From Catenulispora sp. EB89 (GTDB lineage Bacteria; Actinomycetota; Actinomycetes; Streptomycetales; Catenulisporaceae), in contig NZ_JBGCCU010000002.1 of NCBI RefSeq assembly GCF_041261445.1, forward strand, positions 62,001 to 126,000: a stretch of 64,000 nt of DNA, in the 5' to 3' direction. Below the pieces are notes generated by a model. The model saw only the letters and a program-made list of their open reading frames with translations, ran no database searches and was not told where the DNA came from. Position 1 is the first letter of the stretch, and each line of letters begins with the position of its first letter. A program made the translations under genes and the position numbers. Shown here one piece after another: positions 21,475-30,712 of this stretch.

Positions 21475-22341
21475 ATGGCGAACATAGACGTCCAGGGGTA
21501 TCTTCGCCGCCTGGGCACGGAGCATCCCGGAAAGCCCACGATCGAGGGGCTTTTCGCGCTGCACCGCGCGCACGTGGAACGTGTCGCGTACACCTCCTTG
21601 CAGGTCCATCTCGGCCAGCGCACGACGCCGGACCCGTACGACTCCGCGGCCCGCATCGTGGCTGGCGAGTCCGGGTACTGCTACCACCTCAACGGCGCGT
21701 TCGGCGCGCTGCTCGAAACGCTGGGCTATGACGTGACCACCCACCGCGGCCGGGTCTGGCGCGCGGCGCCGGAGGGCAGCGGGCCCGGGTCGATCAGCGA
21801 CGAACCGAACCACCTGGTGCTTCTCGTGGAGGCCGAGAACACCCTCTACTACTGCGACGCCGGACTCGGCGACGCGCTGCACGAGCCGCTGCTGTGCGTG
21901 CCGGGCGAGACGACGCAGGGCCCGTACACGTACCAGCTGGAGCGGACCCGCTTCGAGAACGGCGCGTCCGGCTGGAGCTTCACCCACGACCCGAAGGCGA
22001 ACTCGTTCACCGGCATGGTGTTCGAGGAGCGGATCGCGTCGCTGCCGGACTTCGTGGCGCGGCACGAGTGGATGGAGACGAACCCGGAGTCGGCATTCGT
22101 GAAGAACCTCGACGTGTACCGGCGCGACGCCACCGGCGTGGACCATCTGCGCGGATGCGTGCTGACCCGCTCGGACGGGACCAGCGCGAGCACGCGCGAG
22201 ATCACCGACTCCGAGGAGTGGTTCGACGCGCTGGCCGACGTGTTCGGGCTGCGGCTGCCGGGGGTCGGGGACGTCGCGCAGGAGCGGCTGTGGAAGCGGG
22301 TGTGGGAGCACCACGTGGCTTGGGCGGCGCAGCAGGGCTGA
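21475..22341 (+). CDS. Arylamine N-acetyltransferase family protein
   Basis: 288-residue acyl-CoA-dependent transferase. The Cys-His-Asp triad is visible: Cys in GESGYCYHLNGAFG (residue ~64, matching the family RGGYCFELN), His in EPNHLVLLVEAEN and Asp in YYCDAGLGDALHEPL. N-terminal IDVQGYLRRLG is also typical. The family acetylates arylamines and hydrazides, and some members act in polyketide amide formation; no biosynthetic cluster is adjacent. Length fits the family. Confidence 0.88.
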   Translation: MANIDVQGYLRRLGTEHPGKPTIEGLFALHRAHVERVAYTSLQVHLGQRTTPDPYDSAARIVAGESGYCYHLNGAFGALLETLGYDVTTHRGRVWRAAPEGSGPGSISDEPNHLVLLVEAENTLYYCDAGLGDALHEPLLCVPGETTQGPYTYQLERTRFENGASGWSFTHDPKANSFTGMVFEERIASLPDFVARHEWMETNPESAFVKNLDVYRRDATGVDHLRGCVLTRSDGTSASTREITDSEEWFDALADVFGLRLPGVGDVAQERLWKRVWEHHVAWAAQQG

Positions 22342-22415
22342 GGGTGGCTGAAGGTGGCCGAGGGCGGCGGCCGCTTCTGGCGGCCGGCGGCTGACGAATC
22401 GAGGGGACGGACCCG

Positions 22416-23708
22416 ATGGGGTGGTTTCGGGGGCGGCGGAAGCGGCGCGGAGGGGAGCCGGCCGCGGAGGCTCCCGGCCAGGCGGCGGCGACAAGCCGCA
22501 CAGCAACGGAGGCGGCGGGCGCTCGACAGGCGTCGGCTGCCGCGCGCCCGGAAACGGGGAGCTTCGGCTTCGGGGAGGAACCGGCCGCCGCGGCCGGGGC
22601 CCCGATCTCGAGCCCGGACCGCATCCCGGACCGCATCCCGTGGCGCGGCCTCGACGGCGGCGTGTACCCGCGGCTGCTCGGTCCGCTCGCGGACGACCCT
22701 GGCGTCGGCGCGCTTCTGGACCACTGCGAGCTGGGCTCACTGGGGCCGCCCGGCATCGCGAAAGACCTTGTCGGGCAAGCGCCGCGGGCCGGGGAGGCGC
22801 TGGGCCGGCTGGTCGGCCGGGAGCAGGCCGCCGGGCTGCGGTCCGCGGAGTTCGTCGCCGGGGTGATCAGGGTCCTGCCTTTGCTGCCCGCCGAGGAGGC
22901 GGTGCCGCTGCTGGTCCGGCTCGCGGCCCAGGAGTCCGGGCTCACGGTCGAGTCGATGCCGGTGGCGCGCGCCGCGATCCGGGCGCTCGCTTCGGTACCC
23001 GGGGAGCTGGTGCCGTCGGCTCTGCACCGGCTGGCTTCGGAATCGCCGTTGGCGGCGCTGCGGAAGGCGGCCTATGCGGAGCTGAAGCGCCGCCTGCGCA
23101 CGCTCTCGGACGCGCCGGAGTGGACCGTCGACGCCTTCGGGCTGGACGGCGACAGCCGGCTGCGGATGGCGGTGGGGCCGGACCACGTCGCGGTGGTGCG
23201 GGTCGAGCTCGGCGGACGCGTGAAGGTCGGCTATCACGAGAGCCACGGACGCGCCTCCGCCGACGGACGCGCCCTGGCCGGGAAGCCGACCGCCTCGACC
23301 GTCGACCAGGACGCGCTGCGGGACGTCACGGAGCTGGCCGCGAAACTGCGGACCGCGGTACGCGCGGCGCGTACGCGCCTGGAATCCGCGCAGAAGGAGC
23401 GTCGCGAGATCCCCACGGCGGACTGGATCGAGCACTACATCACGCATCCGGTGACCGGCACACTCGCCAAGACGCTGCTGTGGGAGACGCGGGACGGCGA
23501 GGCCGCCTGGCGCATGGGCCTGCCCCGCCAGGTCGAGGGCCGCTGGGGATTGATCACCGAGACCAGCGAGCGCATCGTGCCCGGGGACGGCTCCGTGCTG
23601 CGAATCGCCGCCCCGATGCGGCTGCCGGTGGCGCGGGCCCGGGCCTGGGAACGGTTGCTGGCCAAGGCGAAGGTCGAGCCGGCGCTGAAGCAGATCCAGC
23701 GCGGCTGA
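22416..23708 (+). CDS. DUF4132-domain protein, apparently shortened at the C-terminus
   Basis: 430-residue cytosolic protein. The first ~55 residues are Arg/Gly/Ala-rich (GWFRGRRKRRGG). Residues ~60-235 are helical, HEAT-like. Residues from ~300 carry the DUF4132 signature: DWIEHYITHPVTGTLAKTLL, followed by a strand-rich part and WERLLAKAKVEPALKQIQRG. In other DUF4132 proteins I know, the equivalent of EPALKQI is followed by a further large segment; here TGA comes immediately and is followed by a GC-rich repeat array. GAGGGGA upstream of the ATG serves as ribosome-binding site. Function of the family is not established. Confidence 0.7.
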   Translation: MGWFRGRRKRRGGEPAAEAPGQAAATSRTATEAAGARQASAAARPETGSFGFGEEPAAAAGAPISSPDRIPDRIPWRGLDGGVYPRLLGPLADDPGVGALLDHCELGSLGPPGIAKDLVGQAPRAGEALGRLVGREQAAGLRSAEFVAGVIRVLPLLPAEEAVPLLVRLAAQESGLTVESMPVARAAIRALASVPGELVPSALHRLASESPLAALRKAAYAELKRRLRTLSDAPEWTVDAFGLDGDSRLRMAVGPDHVAVVRVELGGRVKVGYHESHGRASADGRALAGKPTASTVDQDALRDVTELAAKLRTAVRAARTRLESAQKERREIPTADWIEHYITHPVTGTLAKTLLWETRDGEAAWRMGLPRQVEGRWGLITETSERIVPGDGSVLRIAAPMRLPVARARAWERLLAKAKVEPALKQIQRG

Positions 23709-23999
23709 GGCTGGGGCTGCGGCCGAGACTGAGGCAGACGCTGGGGCTGAAGCCAAGGCAGACCCGGCGCGGCTGAGGCTGGCGCCGGGCTCGGGCCGGG
23801 CTGAGGCCGGGGCCGGGGCCGGGCCGGGGCCCTGGAGCTGGAGCTGGAGCTGGAGCCGGGCTAAGGCTTGGGCCGGGCTGAGGCTTGGGCCGGGCTGAGG
23901 CTTGGGCCGGGCTGAGGCTGAAGCAGAGGCAGACCCGGCGCGGCTGAGGCCGGAGCCGGAGCAGAGGCAGGCCCGCCACCGCCGCCGAGCCGCCCCGCC
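23709..23999. repeat. GC-rich degenerate repeat array between convergent genes
   Basis: This ~290-bp stretch has no gene. It contains a near-perfect 17-bp tandem repeat, unit GGGCTGAGGCTTGGGCC, about 3.5 copies around 23857-23918, plus GAGCTG hexamers and two copies (near 23757 and 23930) of a ~20-bp segment CAGACCCGGCGCGGCTGAGG that resembles the sequence around the stop codon of the preceding DUF4132 gene. The 5' part would read as Ala-Glu-rich peptide in another frame. Confidence 0.75.
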
Positions 24000-24494
24000 T
24001 CAGCGCCCGGTGGTCCCGTCGATCTGCTCGCGCAGGATGTCCGCGTGGCCGGCGTGCCGGACGGTCTCGCTGGTCATGTGGGCGATGACCCAGCGCACCG
24101 ACTGGGTCGTGTCCCCCGGCGGGAACGCGGTCGGCGTGCCGAGGTCGCCGACGGCCCGGATCGTGGCGTCGCTGGCCGCGATCGCCGCCTGGTAGTCCGC
24201 GAGTACGCGCTCCGCGCCGTGGCCCGCGGGGACCTCCATGTCGACGTCGCCGGGGTCCTCCTCCTCGCGGCCGGCCACGTAGTAGCCGAACCAGAGCCGC
24301 TCGGCGAGGGTGAGGTGGTGGACCAGGCCCAGGAGCGTCGTGCCGGAGTCCACCAGGACTCGGCGCAGCTGTTCCTCGGTCAGTCCGTCGGTCTTCTTCA
24401 CCACGCATTCCCTGGCGAACGCCAGGAAGGCCAACGCGGTGTCGCGTTCGCCGGCGTCGTTGCGGGGTACCGGGCGGCGCTGGGTCTCGGCCAT
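24000..24494 (-). CDS. DinB-family (DUF664-type) protein
   Basis: 164-residue four-helix-bundle protein of the DinB/YfiT superfamily, which includes mycothiol- and bacillithiol-dependent transferases. Metal-binding-type histidines are seen in LLGLVHHLTLAERLWFG, IAHMTSETVRHAGHADILREQ. The family name DUF664 fits the pattern DTALAFL...LL.LV.HL..AE..WF. I choose ATG 24494 because a TAAAGT box 7 nt upstream suggests a leaderless transcript. Substrate unknown. Confidence 0.82.
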   Translation of the reverse strand: MAETQRRPVPRNDAGERDTALAFLAFARECVVKKTDGLTEEQLRRVLVDSGTTLLGLVHHLTLAERLWFGYYVAGREEEDPGDVDMEVPAGHGAERVLADYQAAIAASDATIRAVGDLGTPTAFPPGDTTQSVRWVIAHMTSETVRHAGHADILREQIDGTTGR

Positions 24495-24501
24495 GGCACG
24501 C

Positions 24502-24507
24502 ACTTTA
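24502..24507 (-). promoter_or_regulatory. -10 box of a leaderless transcript
   Basis: On the minus strand TAAAGT lies 7 nt before the ATG at 24494 of the DinB gene. Confidence 0.5.
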
Positions 24508-24522
24508 GCGACGGGTCGCCGA

Positions 24523-25284
24523 CTAGCTCTCCAGCCACCGCTCAACGAAGTCGGCGGTGTCCTGCCAGTTCTTCACCGGCACCGAGCGGATGCCCATCGC
24601 CTCGACCGGGTGGTCGTTGCCCTGCGGGTCGAGGCGGTCGCCGACGAAGACGATGTCGTCCATGCCGACGTGCAGTTCGGCCATCAGCTTGCGCATCCCG
24701 TAGGCCTTGTCGATGCCCTGCGCGGTGACGTCGATGGAAGTGCTGCCGCCGCTGCGGACCTCCAGGTCCGGCAGGCGTTCGGCGGCCCAGGCGCGCAGGC
24801 GCTCCTTCTTCGAGCCGTCCGGGTCCCAGTCGGTCTTGGCGGCTACCGGGGCCCGCTGGCCGAGGGCGGAGAAGGTGATCTGGCTGCCGCGGTCCTCGAT
24901 GATGTCGCCCCAGGTCTCGTCCTCCCACAGGCCCAGGGTCTTCGCGCCCTCGGTCAGTACGTCGATCACCTCGCGCTTGGTGGCGTCGGGCAGGTCCTCG
25001 GCGTAGATCTCGCGCCAGGTGTCGTCGCGGAAGAGGTAGTAGCGGGTCCCGTTGGTGGGCATCAGGTTCAGTGCGGCGAGCTGCTGCGGGGTGGCGTCCA
25101 GATGGTCCAGGACCTGGGTCTGGAACTGGGGGAAGGCGCCGCCGGAGATGATGCAGACCTGGACCTCGTCCAGGAGCCGGACCAGCAGGCCGGCCATGCG
25201 CGCGGTAATCGCGGACTTGGACTCGGCGAGGGTCCCGTCCAGGTCGAAGGCCATGACACGGGCGTCAGGATCGTGAGACGTCAT
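24523..25284 (-). CDS. HAD-IIB family sugar-phosphate phosphatase/phosphomannomutase-like
   Basis: 253-residue HAD hydrolase. Motif I is VMAFDLDGTLAES (nucleophile and acid/base Asp), motif II VCIISGG, motif III Lys in the KKERLRAWAAERL region, motif IV FVGDRLDPQGNDHPV. The cap type and order resemble eukaryotic-type phosphomannomutase and sucrose-phosphate phosphatase-like HAD-IIB proteins. The true activity could be phosphatase or mutase. It ends 29 bp upstream of the DinB start in the same direction. Confidence 0.82.
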   Translation of the reverse strand: MTSHDPDARVMAFDLDGTLAESKSAITARMAGLLVRLLDEVQVCIISGGAFPQFQTQVLDHLDATPQQLAALNLMPTNGTRYYLFRDDTWREIYAEDLPDATKREVIDVLTEGAKTLGLWEDETWGDIIEDRGSQITFSALGQRAPVAAKTDWDPDGSKKERLRAWAAERLPDLEVRSGGSTSIDVTAQGIDKAYGMRKLMAELHVGMDDIVFVGDRLDPQGNDHPVEAMGIRSVPVKNWQDTADFVERWLES

Positions 25285-25341
25285 GCCTCCACTTCACCCC
25301 ATAAAGTCCGAATGCGCCAAGGGCGATCTGAGGGGGATGAA

Positions 25342-25408
25342 GACACCGGCCCCCGGCAGCTCCTGAGCAGCTGCCGGAAACCGGTGTCCTGGGAGCATTA
25401 ATACTCCC
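25342..25408. terminator. Terminator hairpins downstream of malic enzyme
   Basis: A nested stem: GACACCGG (25342-25349) with CCGGTGTC (25381-25388), and inside it CCGGCAGCT (25353-25361) with AGCTGCCGG (25369-25377). A second small hairpin GGGAG/CTCCC (25391-25408) directly follows the malic enzyme stop. This should end the malic enzyme transcript before the HAD gene. Confidence 0.65.
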
Positions 25409-25413
25409 CTCCG

Positions 25414-26628
25414 CTACAGTCGCGCGACCCCGTCGCGGCGGGCGGCGTCGGCCACGGCCGCGGTGACCGCCGGGGCGACCCGCTCGTCGAAGGGACTGGG
25501 GATCACCTTGTCGGCCGACAGTTCGCCGGCGACCACGGCCGCCAGGGCCTCGGCGGCGGCCAGCTTCATGCCCTCGGTGATCCGGGAGGCACGGACCGAC
25601 AGCGCCCCGGCGAAGACGCCGGGGAAGGCCAGGACGTTGTTGATCTGGTTGGGGAAGTCGGAGCGGCCGGTGGCCACCACGGCGGCGTACTTGTGGGCCA
25701 CGTCGGGGTGGATCTCCGGGTTGGGGTTGGCCATCGCGGCGATGATCGCGTTCGGGGCCATCGTGGCGACGTACTCCTCCGGGACGCGGCCGCTGGAGAC
25801 GCCGATGAAGACGTCGGCGCCGCGCATCGCCTCGGCCAGGCCGCCGGACAGGTGCGCGCGGTTGGTGATCGCCGCCAGCTCGGTCTTCACCGGGGTCAGG
25901 TCGGCGCGGTCGGCGGAGACGATCCCGCGCGAGTCCACCACGGTCAGGTCCCCGATGCCGGCGTCCAGCAGGATCTTGGCGATCGCCACGCCCGCCGCGC
26001 CGGCGCCGGAGATCACCGCGCGCAGGTCCGCCAGCGGCCGGTTCACGACCTTGGCGGCGTTGCGCAGCGCGGCCAGCAGCACGATCGCGGTGCCGTGCTG
26101 GTCGTCGTGGAAGACCGGGATGTCCAGCCGCTCCTGCAGCCGGCGCTCCACCTCGAAGCAGCGCGGGGCCGAGATGTCCTCCAGGTTGATGCCGCCGAAG
26201 GCCGGGGCCAGCCGGACCACGGTCTCGACCAGCTCGTCCACGTCGGTGCAGTCCAGGCACACCGGGACCGCGTCCACGCCGCCGAACTGCTTGAACAGGA
26301 CCGCCTTGCCCTCCATCACCGGGAGCGCGGCCAGCGGCCCGATGTCGCCGAGCCCGAGCACGGCGGTGCCGTCGGTGACCACCGCGACGGTGTTGGCCTT
26401 CCAGGTGTAGTCCATCGCGAGCTCCGGACGCTCGGCGATGGCGGTGCAGACCTCTGCGACACCCGGCGTGTAGGCCAGCGAAAGGTCCGCACGGTCCCGC
26501 AGCGGGACCGTGGCGCGCACCTCCATCTTGCCGCCGCGGTGCAGGTCGAAGACCGGCGATTCGCCCACGACGGAGCCTCCGGCGGTGTCACTCTCGATGG
26601 ACTGGGTCGGGATGAGCTGCCCTGACAT
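25414..26628 (-). CDS. NAD(P)-dependent malic enzyme
   Basis: 404-residue enzyme that decarboxylates malate to pyruvate with reduction of NAD(P). Family stretches: LSLAYTPGVAEVC (catalytic Tyr), MEGKAVLFKQFGGVDAVPV (catalytic Lys), FHDDQHGTAIVLLAAL (metal-binding acidic residues), VISGAGAAGVAIAKILLDAG (dinucleotide fold) and AMANPNPEI. It is the short bacterial form without a phosphotransacetylase domain. It stands alone with a terminator behind it. Cofactor choice (NAD or NADP) cannot be read with confidence. Confidence 0.93.
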   Translation of the reverse strand: MSGQLIPTQSIESDTAGGSVVGESPVFDLHRGGKMEVRATVPLRDRADLSLAYTPGVAEVCTAIAERPELAMDYTWKANTVAVVTDGTAVLGLGDIGPLAALPVMEGKAVLFKQFGGVDAVPVCLDCTDVDELVETVVRLAPAFGGINLEDISAPRCFEVERRLQERLDIPVFHDDQHGTAIVLLAALRNAAKVVNRPLADLRAVISGAGAAGVAIAKILLDAGIGDLTVVDSRGIVSADRADLTPVKTELAAITNRAHLSGGLAEAMRGADVFIGVSSGRVPEEYVATMAPNAIIAAMANPNPEIHPDVAHKYAAVVATGRSDFPNQINNVLAFPGVFAGALSVRASRITEGMKLAAAEALAAVVAGELSADKVIPSPFDERVAPAVTAAVADAARRDGVARL

Positions 26629-26938
26629 GGCTTACCCCTTAGCTGCCGCGAGCGGCGTGTTGAGGGAACGGAAAAGGCCGGACCGTGAACCTGTTGAGGG
26701 ATGAGGGGGAGGTTCGCCGGGCCCGCTTCGCTGCCGTCGGATGGTGGTCCGTACCGCGTTCCACGAGCACCGTTCAGTCCGTTCGACGCTGTCGCACCGA
26801 CGACGCGGGGTTCGCCCGTGATGCGATTTTTACATGGCTGCCTATGTTCAACGGCCAATTAGCGGTGCAAGGATTCCAGCACCGTACCCCATGAACGTTG
26901 CTTGAGCGGGTAATGGATCACCCACAGGAGGAGAACAT
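26629..26938. other. Intergenic region between malic enzyme and glutamate-type ABC importer
   Basis: 310 bp between divergent genes. The right end holds a strong ribosome-binding site (AGGAGG at about 26927) for the binding-protein gene. It has an AT-richer patch around 26825-26870 that could hold the promoters, with an imperfect inverted repeat ACATGGCTGCCTATGT. I see no gene and no recognised riboswitch. Confidence 0.5.
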
Positions 26939-27898
26939 ATGCGAGCCGGGAGAACTTCCAGGGCCGTCATAGTCGGGGCCGCGGGGATCGCGCTGGTCCT
27001 CACCGCCGCAGGTTGCGGAAGCGGCAGCAAGCCGGGGAGCTCGTCCTCGACCACCGCATCGACGAGCTCCGGGTCGTCTTCCACCGCTTCCTCCTCGGGT
27101 TCGGGCTCGGTCGACGCCGCGGCCGCGGCCCTGGTGCCGGCGACGATCAAGAGCAAGGGCGAGATCAGCATCGCGACCGACCCCAGCTACCCGCCGAACG
27201 AGTCCAAGGACGCGAACGGCAAGATCGTCGGCTGGGACGTGGACATGGGCAACGCCATCGCGGCGAAGCTGGGCCTGAAGGCCAACTTCCAGGAAGTGAC
27301 CTTCGACAACATCGTCACCGGCATCCAGACCGGCAAGTACGACGCCGGCATGTCCTCCATCACGGACAACAAGACCCGTGAGGGCGTCGACGACTTCGTC
27401 ACCTACTTCAACGCCGGCACCAAGCTGATGGTCCTGAAGGGCAACCCGAAGAACCTCACGGACACCTCCCCCACCGACCTGTCGCTGTGCGGCCTGACGA
27501 TCGGCGTGGAGAAGGGGACGATCCAGGAGAGCCCGGACATCCCGAACCGCAGCAAGGCCTGCCAGGCCGCCGGCAAGCCGGCCATCAAGGCGCTGTCCCA
27601 GGACACCCAGGACCAGATCAACGAGTCGCTGCAGTCCGGCCGCTGCGACGCGGTGCTCGCCGACTCCCCGGTCGTCGACTACTACGCCAAGAGCGGCAAC
27701 TTCCAGGCGGTCGGCGACATCTACTCCGGCGCCCCCTACGGCATCGCGATCTCCAAGAGCAACAGCGGGCTGTCGCAGGCGTTCCTGGCCGCCTTGAAGG
27801 ACCTGGTGGCCGACGGCACCTACCACAAGCTCACCAGCCAGTACGGGATCCAGGCCGGCGACTACACGACCCCGGGCTTGAACCAGGCGACGAGCTGA
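26939..27898 (+). CDS. Polar amino acid ABC transporter substrate-binding lipoprotein
   Basis: 319-residue lipoprotein of solute-binding family 3. Signal peptide with lipobox LTAAGC (Cys26), then a ~45-residue Ser/Thr/Gly-rich linker, then the two-lobed domain: GEISIATDPSYPPNESKDAN, GWDVDMGNAIAAKLG, FDNIVTGIQTGKYDAGMS and the terminal LKDLVADGTYHKLTSQYG. This pattern is that of glutamate/polar amino acid receptors. AGGAGG lies before the ATG. First gene of a three-gene importer operon. Confidence 0.93.
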   Translation: MRAGRTSRAVIVGAAGIALVLTAAGCGSGSKPGSSSSTTASTSSGSSSTASSSGSGSVDAAAAALVPATIKSKGEISIATDPSYPPNESKDANGKIVGWDVDMGNAIAAKLGLKANFQEVTFDNIVTGIQTGKYDAGMSSITDNKTREGVDDFVTYFNAGTKLMVLKGNPKNLTDTSPTDLSLCGLTIGVEKGTIQESPDIPNRSKACQAAGKPAIKALSQDTQDQINESLQSGRCDAVLADSPVVDYYAKSGNFQAVGDIYSGAPYGIAISKSNSGLSQAFLAALKDLVADGTYHKLTSQYGIQAGDYTTPGLNQATS

Positions 27899-27905
27899 GC
27901 CGCGC

Positions 27906-28898
27906 GTGACTGAGAAAAATCCGGCGGCGGGCACGGACGACGTGTTCGCCGCCCCGGACACGCCGTTCGCGCCCGCCGCGATCCGTGCGGTGCCGGTGAG
28001 ACGTCCGGGACGATGGATCAGCGCGGCCATCCTGCTGGTGTTCGTGCTGATGTTCTTCAACATGCTGGTGTTCAACAAGAACTTCGGCTGGGACCTGGTC
28101 CGGCAGTGGCTGTTCTGGCACACCATCGTGCAGGCCGTGCTGGTCACCCTGGAGCTGACCGTCTACGCGATGGTCATCGGGATCGTCGGCGGCGTGCTGC
28201 TGGCGGTGATGCGGCTGTCGAGCAATCCGGTTTCCTCCAGCGCCGCATGGGCCTACACATGGTTCTTCCGCGGCACCCCGGTCCTGGTCCAGCTGTTGTT
28301 CTGGAACAACATCGCGGCGCTGGTCGGTCAGCAGATCGGCTTCGGCATCCCGTTCGGGCCGCAGTTCCTCCACCTGAACACCAACTCCACGATCACCGCG
28401 TTCACCGCGGCGGTGCTGGCCCTGGGCCTGAACGAGGCGGCCTACATGTCCGAGATCGTCCGGGCCGGCCTGCTGTCGGTGGACGAGGGGCAGACCGAGG
28501 CCGCGGCGTCGCTGGGCATGCGGCGCGCGAAGATCATGCGCCGGATCGTGCTGCCGCAGGCGATGCGGGTGATCATCCCGCCGACCGGCAACGAGACCAT
28601 CAGCATGCTGAAGACCTCGTCGCTGGCCTCGGTGATCGGCGTGGTGGAGCTGACGGACGCCAGCGAGTCGGCGATCCACCTGTACTTCAAGGCGATCCCG
28701 TTCTACGTCGTGGCCTCGCTGTGGTACCTGTTCTTCACCACGGTGCTGTCCATCGGCCAGTACTACATCGAGCGGCACTACGCGCGCGGCTCCAGCCGGA
28801 ACCTGCCGCCGACGCCGTTCCAGAAGCTGATGCGGGCCAACCTGTCGTTCCGCCGGCGGAGTACCCCCTTCACGGAAGCCAGGGAGGCGCTGCGATGA
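27906..28898 (+). CDS. Polar amino acid ABC transporter permease
   Basis: 330-residue inner-membrane permease of the His/Glu/Gln family, starting at GTG 27906, 7 nt after the binding-protein gene. About five transmembrane helices and the EAA loop that contacts the ATPase: [20 protein letters not shown] followed by [19 protein letters not shown]. Only one permease gene is present, so a homodimer is likely. A ~30-residue N-terminal cytosolic extension is present. The gene overlaps the ATPase gene by 4 bp. Confidence 0.93.
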   Translation: MTEKNPAAGTDDVFAAPDTPFAPAAIRAVPVRRPGRWISAAILLVFVLMFFNMLVFNKNFGWDLVRQWLFWHTIVQAVLVTLELTVYAMVIGIVGGVLLAVMRLSSNPVSSSAAWAYTWFFRGTPVLVQLLFWNNIAALVGQQIGFGIPFGPQFLHLNTNSTITAFTAAVLALGLNEAAYMSEIVRAGLLSVDEGQTEAAASLGMRRAKIMRRIVLPQAMRVIIPPTGNETISMLKTSSLASVIGVVELTDASESAIHLYFKAIPFYVVASLWYLFFTTVLSIGQYYIERHYARGSSRNLPPTPFQKLMRANLSFRRRSTPFTEAREALR

Positions 28899-29689
28899 CC
28901 GCCGACAGCGTTCCCCAGGCCTCCCGCACCCAGGTGGCCGTCGAGATCGACAAGGTGTACAAGTCCTTCGGCCGGGTGCCGGTCCTCCAGGGCGTCTCCA
29001 TGACCGTCCGCGAGGGCGAGGTGGCCTGTCTCATCGGCCCCTCGGGCTCGGGCAAGTCGACGCTGCTGCGCTGCGTGAACCACCTGGAGAAGATCGACGC
29101 CGGGCGGATCAGCGTGCACGGCCGGCTGGTCGGCTACCACGAGAAGAACCACCGGCTGCACGAGATGCACGACCGGGACGTCGCCAAGCAGCGGCGCACG
29201 ATCGGCATGGTGTTCCAGCGGTTCAACCTGTTCCCGCACAAGACCGCCCTCGAGAACATCATCGAGGCCCCGATGCAGGTGCTCGGCAAGAGCAAGGCCG
29301 CGGCCGTCGCCGAGGCCCGCGAGCACCTGGAGAAGGTGGGCTTGTCCGACAAGGCGGACAACTACCCGACCCAGCTGTCCGGCGGGCAGCAGCAGCGGGT
29401 GGCGATCGCCCGGGCGCTGGCCATGCAGCCCGCGCTGATGCTGTTCGACGAGCCGACCTCGGCGCTGGACCCGGAGCTGGTCGGGGACGTGCTGGCGGTG
29501 ATGCGCGGGCTGGCCGAGTCCGGGATGACGATGATCGTCGTGACCCACGAGATGGGCTTCGCGCGGGACGTCGGCGACACCGTGGCGTTCATGGACGGCG
29601 GCGTGATCGTGGAGCACGGCGACGCCCGGCAGGTCATCGCCGAGCCACAGCACGCGCGCACCCAGGCGTTCCTGGCCAAGGTGCGCTGA
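28895..29689 (+). CDS. Polar amino acid ABC transporter ATP-binding protein
   Basis: 264-residue ATPase of the GlnQ type. Walker [10 protein letters not shown], signature [15 protein letters not shown], Walker [15 protein letters not shown] and the switch His in [18 protein letters not shown] 28895 overlaps the permease stop as ATGA, with GGGAGG upstream. With the two preceding genes it completes a polar amino acid importer. A terminator hairpin follows. Confidence 0.95.
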   Translation: MTADSVPQASRTQVAVEIDKVYKSFGRVPVLQGVSMTVREGEVACLIGPSGSGKSTLLRCVNHLEKIDAGRISVHGRLVGYHEKNHRLHEMHDRDVAKQRRTIGMVFQRFNLFPHKTALENIIEAPMQVLGKSKAAAVAEAREHLEKVGLSDKADNYPTQLSGGQQQRVAIARALAMQPALMLFDEPTSALDPELVGDVLAVMRGLAESGMTMIVVTHEMGFARDVGDTVAFMDGGVIVEHGDARQVIAEPQHARTQAFLAKVR

Positions 29690-29717
29690 AAACCCGTCGG
29701 AGCTGCTGCGTCGAGCC

Positions 29718-29751
29718 GGCCGCGGACCGTTTCCAAGAACGTTCCGCGGCC
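29718..29751 (+). terminator. Terminator of the amino acid importer operon
   Basis: Perfect 9-bp stem GGCCGCGGA (29718-29726) / TCCGCGGCC (29743-29751) with a 16-nt loop, followed by CTCTTTG. Confidence 0.65.
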
Positions 29752-29919
29752 GCCTCTTTGGACGTTCCCCACAAAGGTCGGACGACCTGATTGTTGAATC
29801 GACGATGATTTGACCCTCGCGCAGCGACCCCGAACGGCGTACCGTCAGGGCTACTAAACGAGCAGAACGTCGGGCATCGGGCGCCTGGCGCTAACTAAAG
29901 GCGAACAAGGACGAAGGCC

Positions 29920-30549
29920 GTGGAACTCGCATCCTACGCAGATCGGGCGGTGTCGCTGGTGAACACCGCCGACCCCTACCGGCACCGGGACACGCTCACC
30001 ACGTGTGAGCAGGCCAAGGAGCTGCTCGCGCCGGAGGGCAGGTGCCGTGTCACCAATGCCGACGTGGCGGAGCTGCGCGCGATCCGCGACCGGCTCCGCG
30101 AGGTCTTCGACGCCGCCGAGTCCGGCCGGGTGCCGCGCGCCGTCCAGGTCCTCAACTCCCTGATGAAGCAGTACCCGATCCGCCCCGTGGTCACCGACCA
30201 CGACGGCGCCTCGTGGCACCTGCACCTGGCCGAGGGCGCGCCGACCATCGCGGCGGTGTACGGCGCCAAGGCCGCGATGGGGCTGGCCGTGCAGGCCACC
30301 GAGCTCGGCTTCGACCGGCTCGGCGTCTGCCAGGCCGCGCCGTGCCGCGAGGTGTTCATCGACACCTCGACGAACCGCTCGCGCCGCTACTGCTCGGACC
30401 GCTGCGCCACCCGCGCGAACGTGGCCGCCTACCGGGCCCGGCGCAAGGAGCAGGCACGGGCCGCCGCGGCGGCCGGCGAGGCCGAGGCCGCCGCGACCGC
30501 CGCCGGCAAGGTGATGGCCGCCGCCGGAAGCGCCGCACCCGGCCGCTGA
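29920..30549 (+). CDS. CGNR zinc-finger (ABATE) transcriptional regulator candidate
   Basis: 209-residue protein. Residues ~1-125 are the helical ABATE domain (SLVNTADPY...DVAELRAIRDRLREVF) and ~135-180 the CGNR zinc finger, here VCQAAPCREVFID followed by RYCSDRCATRANVAAYRARR, with four cysteines for zinc. The family is predicted to be stress-related and DNA-binding. An Ala-rich tail of ~35 residues follows. Start is GTG 29920. It stands alone, with a hairpin terminator after it. Confidence 0.85.
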   Translation: MELASYADRAVSLVNTADPYRHRDTLTTCEQAKELLAPEGRCRVTNADVAELRAIRDRLREVFDAAESGRVPRAVQVLNSLMKQYPIRPVVTDHDGASWHLHLAEGAPTIAAVYGAKAAMGLAVQATELGFDRLGVCQAAPCREVFIDTSTNRSRRYCSDRCATRANVAAYRARRKEQARAAAAAGEAEAAATAAGKVMAAAGSAAPGR

Positions 30550-30576
30550 CGAGCTCCCAGCCCCACTGGGAGCTCG
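30550..30576 (+). terminator. Terminator behind the CGNR gene
   Basis: CGAGCTCCCAG (30550-30560) pairs perfectly with CTGGGAGCTCG (30566-30576) around a 5-nt loop, starting directly after the stop codon. Confidence 0.7.
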
Positions 30577-30712
30577 CCGGAGCACCGGGCGTCCGCGATC
30601 GGCTCAGCGGCCCTCACCGGCCGTGCGGGCCGATTCGCGGTTCGCGGCGGTTCACGGCGGTTCACGGACGACTTTCTTCAGCAGTTTCGGCGTTGCCGGT
30701 ACTCCGGCTCCG

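Noticed and set aside
22416-23708. Frameshift restoring a longer DUF4132 reading frame
   Set aside because: The downstream sequence in other frames gives only repeat-derived Ala/Glu/Arg peptides, not the expected DUF4132 continuation.
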